Source of the DNA: Gossypium raimondii
Lineage: Eukaryota; Streptophyta; Magnoliopsida; Malvales; Malvaceae
Length of the DNA: 64,000 bases
Assembly (NCBI RefSeq): GCF_025698545.1
Contig: NC_068575.1
Span: 61,885,980 to 61,949,979, forward strand
Reading direction: 5' to 3'
Under the pieces are notes generated by a model. That model did not search any database and had not been told where the DNA came from. It was given only the letters and a program-made list of their open reading frames with translations. Made by a program: the position numbers and the translations under genes. Positions 61,032 to 64,000 of the stretch are shown here, in pieces (position 1 is the stretch's first letter; each line of letters starts with the position of its first letter).

Positions 61032-61869
61032 TTTCATACATACTCTTTTAAATGACATGGTTTTTAGAACACTTTGTAACGATGATGCTAATTGCTATAT
61101 AATGACGATATTGCATCACTGGGTTAATCAAGTTACTCTTTGAATAATTTCTTCTTATCCATGTTACTATTAACCCTTTATTATTTTTTGAATCTATGTA
61201 TTTAGACGTGGGCCCATATCTGTCTATTTGATGGATCAAATTAATTTGAATTTGGTCATTTCGGGTTTCATAATGGGGACCAAACAATGCTTGGTTTCCA
61301 TCAGTTGTCATCTGTGAACCTAGCCTTGTTGAATACACATACTATTTGATATTCACACTCGAGTCTGAATAAAAAGAAACTCGAATTTGGGTGCTTGAAC
61401 ACACCCTTTTCCTCTGCCGTTTTGGCCTTTTTTTTCGTCTCCCTTTTGGCAAAATAATATTTGGGTGGCACTTTTTTTGCCATCGGCTTTCCCACCTCTC
61501 TTCGCTTGAGGGATGGTTGAGCTTTCTCAAAGCGTTAAAGACTCGTGTGTTCAAGTCTGAGACTGCTTGTTTTTCTCGAGCAAATGCGAGCTCGCTCTCT
61601 CGAGTTTATAGTGACTCATTTTGTCTACACCAGATTCAATGGGGTCAGGTGTTGTTTCTGGTGGTTGTTTTGCACGATACGTATAGCTTAGAGCGCTTAA
61701 GTTCCATTTCGGTCTCTGATTGTAAAGCTTGAATGTTCGAAAAAAGAAACTCGAATTTAACATAAAGAGCAAAGTTTATATTATAAACAAGTATTTAAAC
61801 ATGGGGTAATAAATGTGGAAAACTAAGAAATTGATAAACAGTTGTAGGGATTCAATAGTAACACAAATA
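61032..61869. other. Convergent intergenic region with a retroposon-like insertion
   Basis: It contains the 3' flanks of OEP37 and of the oligopeptide transporter, with an insertion at 61389-61740 between exact 18-bp direct repeats. A 113-residue plus-strand frame inside the insertion looks accidental. Confidence 0.6.
61389..61740 (+). mobile_element. Candidate SINE or retroposed sequence with 18-bp target duplication
   Basis: An exact 18-bp direct repeat, AAAAAGAAACTCGAATTT, occurs at 61371-61388 and 61741-61758. The 352 bp between are less AT-rich than the flanks. The insert holds a tRNA-like stretch: TGGTTGAGCTTTC (A-box-like, 61512) and GTGTTCAAGTCTGAG (B-box-like, about 61549). It begins with a small hairpin GGGTG..CACCC and ends directly at an A run. 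A long target duplication plus Pol III-like boxes suggests a SINE; the internal position of the boxes is unusual. Confidence 0.5.
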
Positions 61870-63923
61870 TTAAGTAACAGGGCAACCATCAGCAATAACA
61901 CCTTTAGCAGTTGGACAAACAGCAAGAGGACACCCTTCTCCATTATTTCCCCACCAGCTGACGCCGATTTCCTTTGACTGCAGTGTAAGAAACAATAAGA
62001 CTGTCATAAAAGCGGTTCCAGCATCAAGACCGCCTGAGAGGACGTAATTGTAACGTTTCCACCATTCCGGTCTGTATTTGAAAACAACAAATCCGGAAAG
62101 GAAGCCAACTAGAAGCCAACTCGTGAAGTTTACTGCACTAGCCGGAGGCATCATAGATGTTGCGCCTAAGAGAACCGGCATGTGGATGAGGCGAATCCAT
62201 TCTTTATCTGGGAATGCTTTGTGTGCCAGCCATACTAGGAAAGGAGCTAGAGCTCCACCGAGAAAGAACCAATTGACATTCCCGTACTCACCTTCTGTTC
62301 CAAATATTCTACGAGGTCCGACAAGTCCCCATATAACAGATGCGTCAAAAAACACGCGGTCCATTGGACAAGTCCATGGACTGTCATGTGGTAACAAGGA
62401 AGTATCACAAAGATTGGGAATCTCTTCCATTAGCCACCATGCTGTTATGGTGTATACAAAGACTGCAACAAGTGTTCCAACCATCTGCAAATACCAAATT
62501 TGTTAGATATTCAACGATATGTCAGTGATTTTCAGGATTGTAGATGGAGAACTGACCTGTGCTGTGAACATCGATCGAGGTGGAATCTTCATGTAATGGC
62601 CAAGTTTGAAGTCTGAAACGAAGGTTAGAGCTTGAACCATGCTTATATATCCATACACCTTGAAGCACATATTAGCAACAGGGTGCTCCGGATACATATA
62701 TCCGATCACATATTCGGTAATAATGTTCAAACCTGGAGCCTACGGATGCCAAGAAAAAACAAACCGAAGAGTCAATTTCAGATACAATCAAAGTAACATA
62801 TCGATGCAGAGAGAAAAATAGCTTTCCTCTTACCTGATTTGTGGTAGCAGCAATGATACCAATAGGAAGGGTGAAGAATAAAGCAATGGCACAAGCTAAT
62901 AATACACCCCACCAAGGCAATTGAAGTGACTCATTATAGTACTCACAAGTGAATAGTATAAGGGCGAGATTCAACACAAGGATCATGGCAAACCACCACG
63001 TTGGGACGGATTTGTACTTCTTCATAAGCCTTGTGTGAATATCGATCTTCTTATTACCTCCGAAAGCGCTTTTGGTTTGTTGCCATAGCTCTCTGCATAT
63101 TGAAACAGGGGAAAAATGAGAAGAGATAAGGTATATATATTATTTTGTTATATGTTACTTTTTAAAGCCAAGAGCTTACCTTCCATCAAATAGCAGGACA
63201 TGGAAAAGTGTTGCAGTTAGGGTAGCAAAACCGAGACCGTAAGTCATAGCAAAGAAAGTACTGAGATGCACTCGACCATTTTGTCCGTAAACCTCCTTGT
63301 CTAGGTGAAAGGATGGATTAACGATGCTCAATATGTCATACGATTCTCCGGTCGACTTGAAAAGTTCACTAGAATAAATAGGGAAGGTTTTGGCTTTGTA
63401 GACATCAAACCAGTATGTGAGTGGCGTCATGACGTACATCACAAGGAAGAAACCGACAGCAATATTGGCAGTAGCAAACCAGGGACTAGCGAGAGGACTC
63501 CCTAGGTATGAGGAAATTGTAGCCCAATCTATGCCGAAAGAACCGATTCCAAGGCCATTCAAGCCCGAGCCGAGTTGTTGGACTAAAACTGACTTGGGAG
63601 CCAACCAACAAACCCAGGAGAAAGATGTCAATGTAGTGAAAAGATAACCAGGGAGGACATAGTATGCAAAGCTGCAAATCAAGACTAGCAGAAAGAATTG
63701 GTTCAGAGTAGTCCCGCCTTTCGGCCTTTCTTCTTTTTCGTGCAAAGCCCTGCAGTTATGATGGATACACGAAATACATAAGCAAACATCGGCCGACAGA
63801 AACAATATTACACGAAAACAAATACCTGAACAAGGAAACCATGACCAAATTAGATGGCCACCACATTTCCCCGGGTTCAACCAGATATTTCCTGAAAATC
63901 CCAGCCCAACCAAACCCCAAAAC
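61870..63923 (-). CDS. Oligopeptide transporter (OPT family), C-terminal part (partial)
   Basis: Visible exons are 63923-63826, 63749-63180, 63092-62834, 62739-62557 and 62484-61870. The N-terminal exons lie off the right edge. The protein is strongly hydrophobic with many helices. OPT landmarks include [76 protein letters not shown] (the KIPPR signature) and [20 protein letters not shown]. The end is [20 protein letters not shown], typical of plant PT-clade OPTs. These proton-coupled plasma-membrane carriers move small peptides, glutathione or metal chelates; the substrate here is not inferable. All visible junctions are in phase. Confidence 0.93.
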
Positions 63924-64000
63924 CTGTAATGAAACACAACAAGAGCAACACTTTATCGTATAAGATACCATGTAAGTACACATATTCAGACATAGGTACG

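Noticed and set aside
61391-61732. 113-residue plus-strand frame
   Set aside because: It lies wholly within the retroposon-like insertion, has no recognisable domain, and its composition (F, L, S, R) follows local base bias.

Overview
The window is plant nuclear DNA from a eudicot. Most genes are split by short AT-rich GT..AG introns, the gaps are very AT-rich (commonly over 70% by eye), and small dispersed inverted-repeat elements are plentiful. Protein style and repeat sequences suggest a malvid, most likely cotton (Gossypium); that assignment is from memory and was not searched. I rebuilt exon structures by hand from splice sites and reading phase, and the totals come out in frame for every gene I call intact.

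Layout, left to right. 1-1148 (+) is the 3' end of a membrane-tethered NAC transcription factor gene. 2637-5524 (+) is a decayed plant-specific gene of unknown function carrying an internal tandem duplication. 6725-7560 (-) is a small cysteine-rich protein resembling RPM1-interacting protein 13. 8760-9602 (+) is an intronless Nudix-like protein. 13016-13654 (-) is an NHL (NDR1/HIN1-like) protein. 16180-20038 (-) is the clock pseudo-response regulator PRR5, with two evening elements upstream and a long hairpin in intron 1. 23328-25935 (-) is an SF2/ASF-type SR splicing factor. 32387-34642 (+) is a PABP-interacting CID-type protein with two RRMs. 39322-40054 (+) is an HD-Zip I factor near ATHB7/12. 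41522-41601 (+) is tRNA-Leu(UAG). 42208-43743 (-) is the ubiquitin-L40 fusion. 48807-51661 (+) is a TBC Rab-GAP gene with two possible first exons. 54952-57476 (+) is an MFS molybdate transporter of the MOT2/MFSD5 type. 58546-61031 (+) is the chloroplast outer-envelope pore OEP37. 61870-63923 (-) is the 3' part of an oligopeptide transporter gene that runs off the right edge.

The gaps hold at least six families of short non-autonomous elements, several present two or more times, two nested inside other elements, and one 1.06-kb fold-back element with 91-bp subterminal repeats. A 352-bp insertion at 61389-61740 flanked by an exact 18-bp repeat looks like a SINE or other retroposed sequence. 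I saw no LTR retrotransposon, CRISPR array or bacterial-type operon.

The genes are ordinary unlinked plant loci and I infer no shared pathway. The most interesting signals are the PRR5 promoter elements and intronic hairpin, the two phase-matched first exons of the TBC gene, the changed specificity residues in the HD-Zip protein, the imperfect Nudix box, the candidate SINE, and the repeated pairing of two MITE families.
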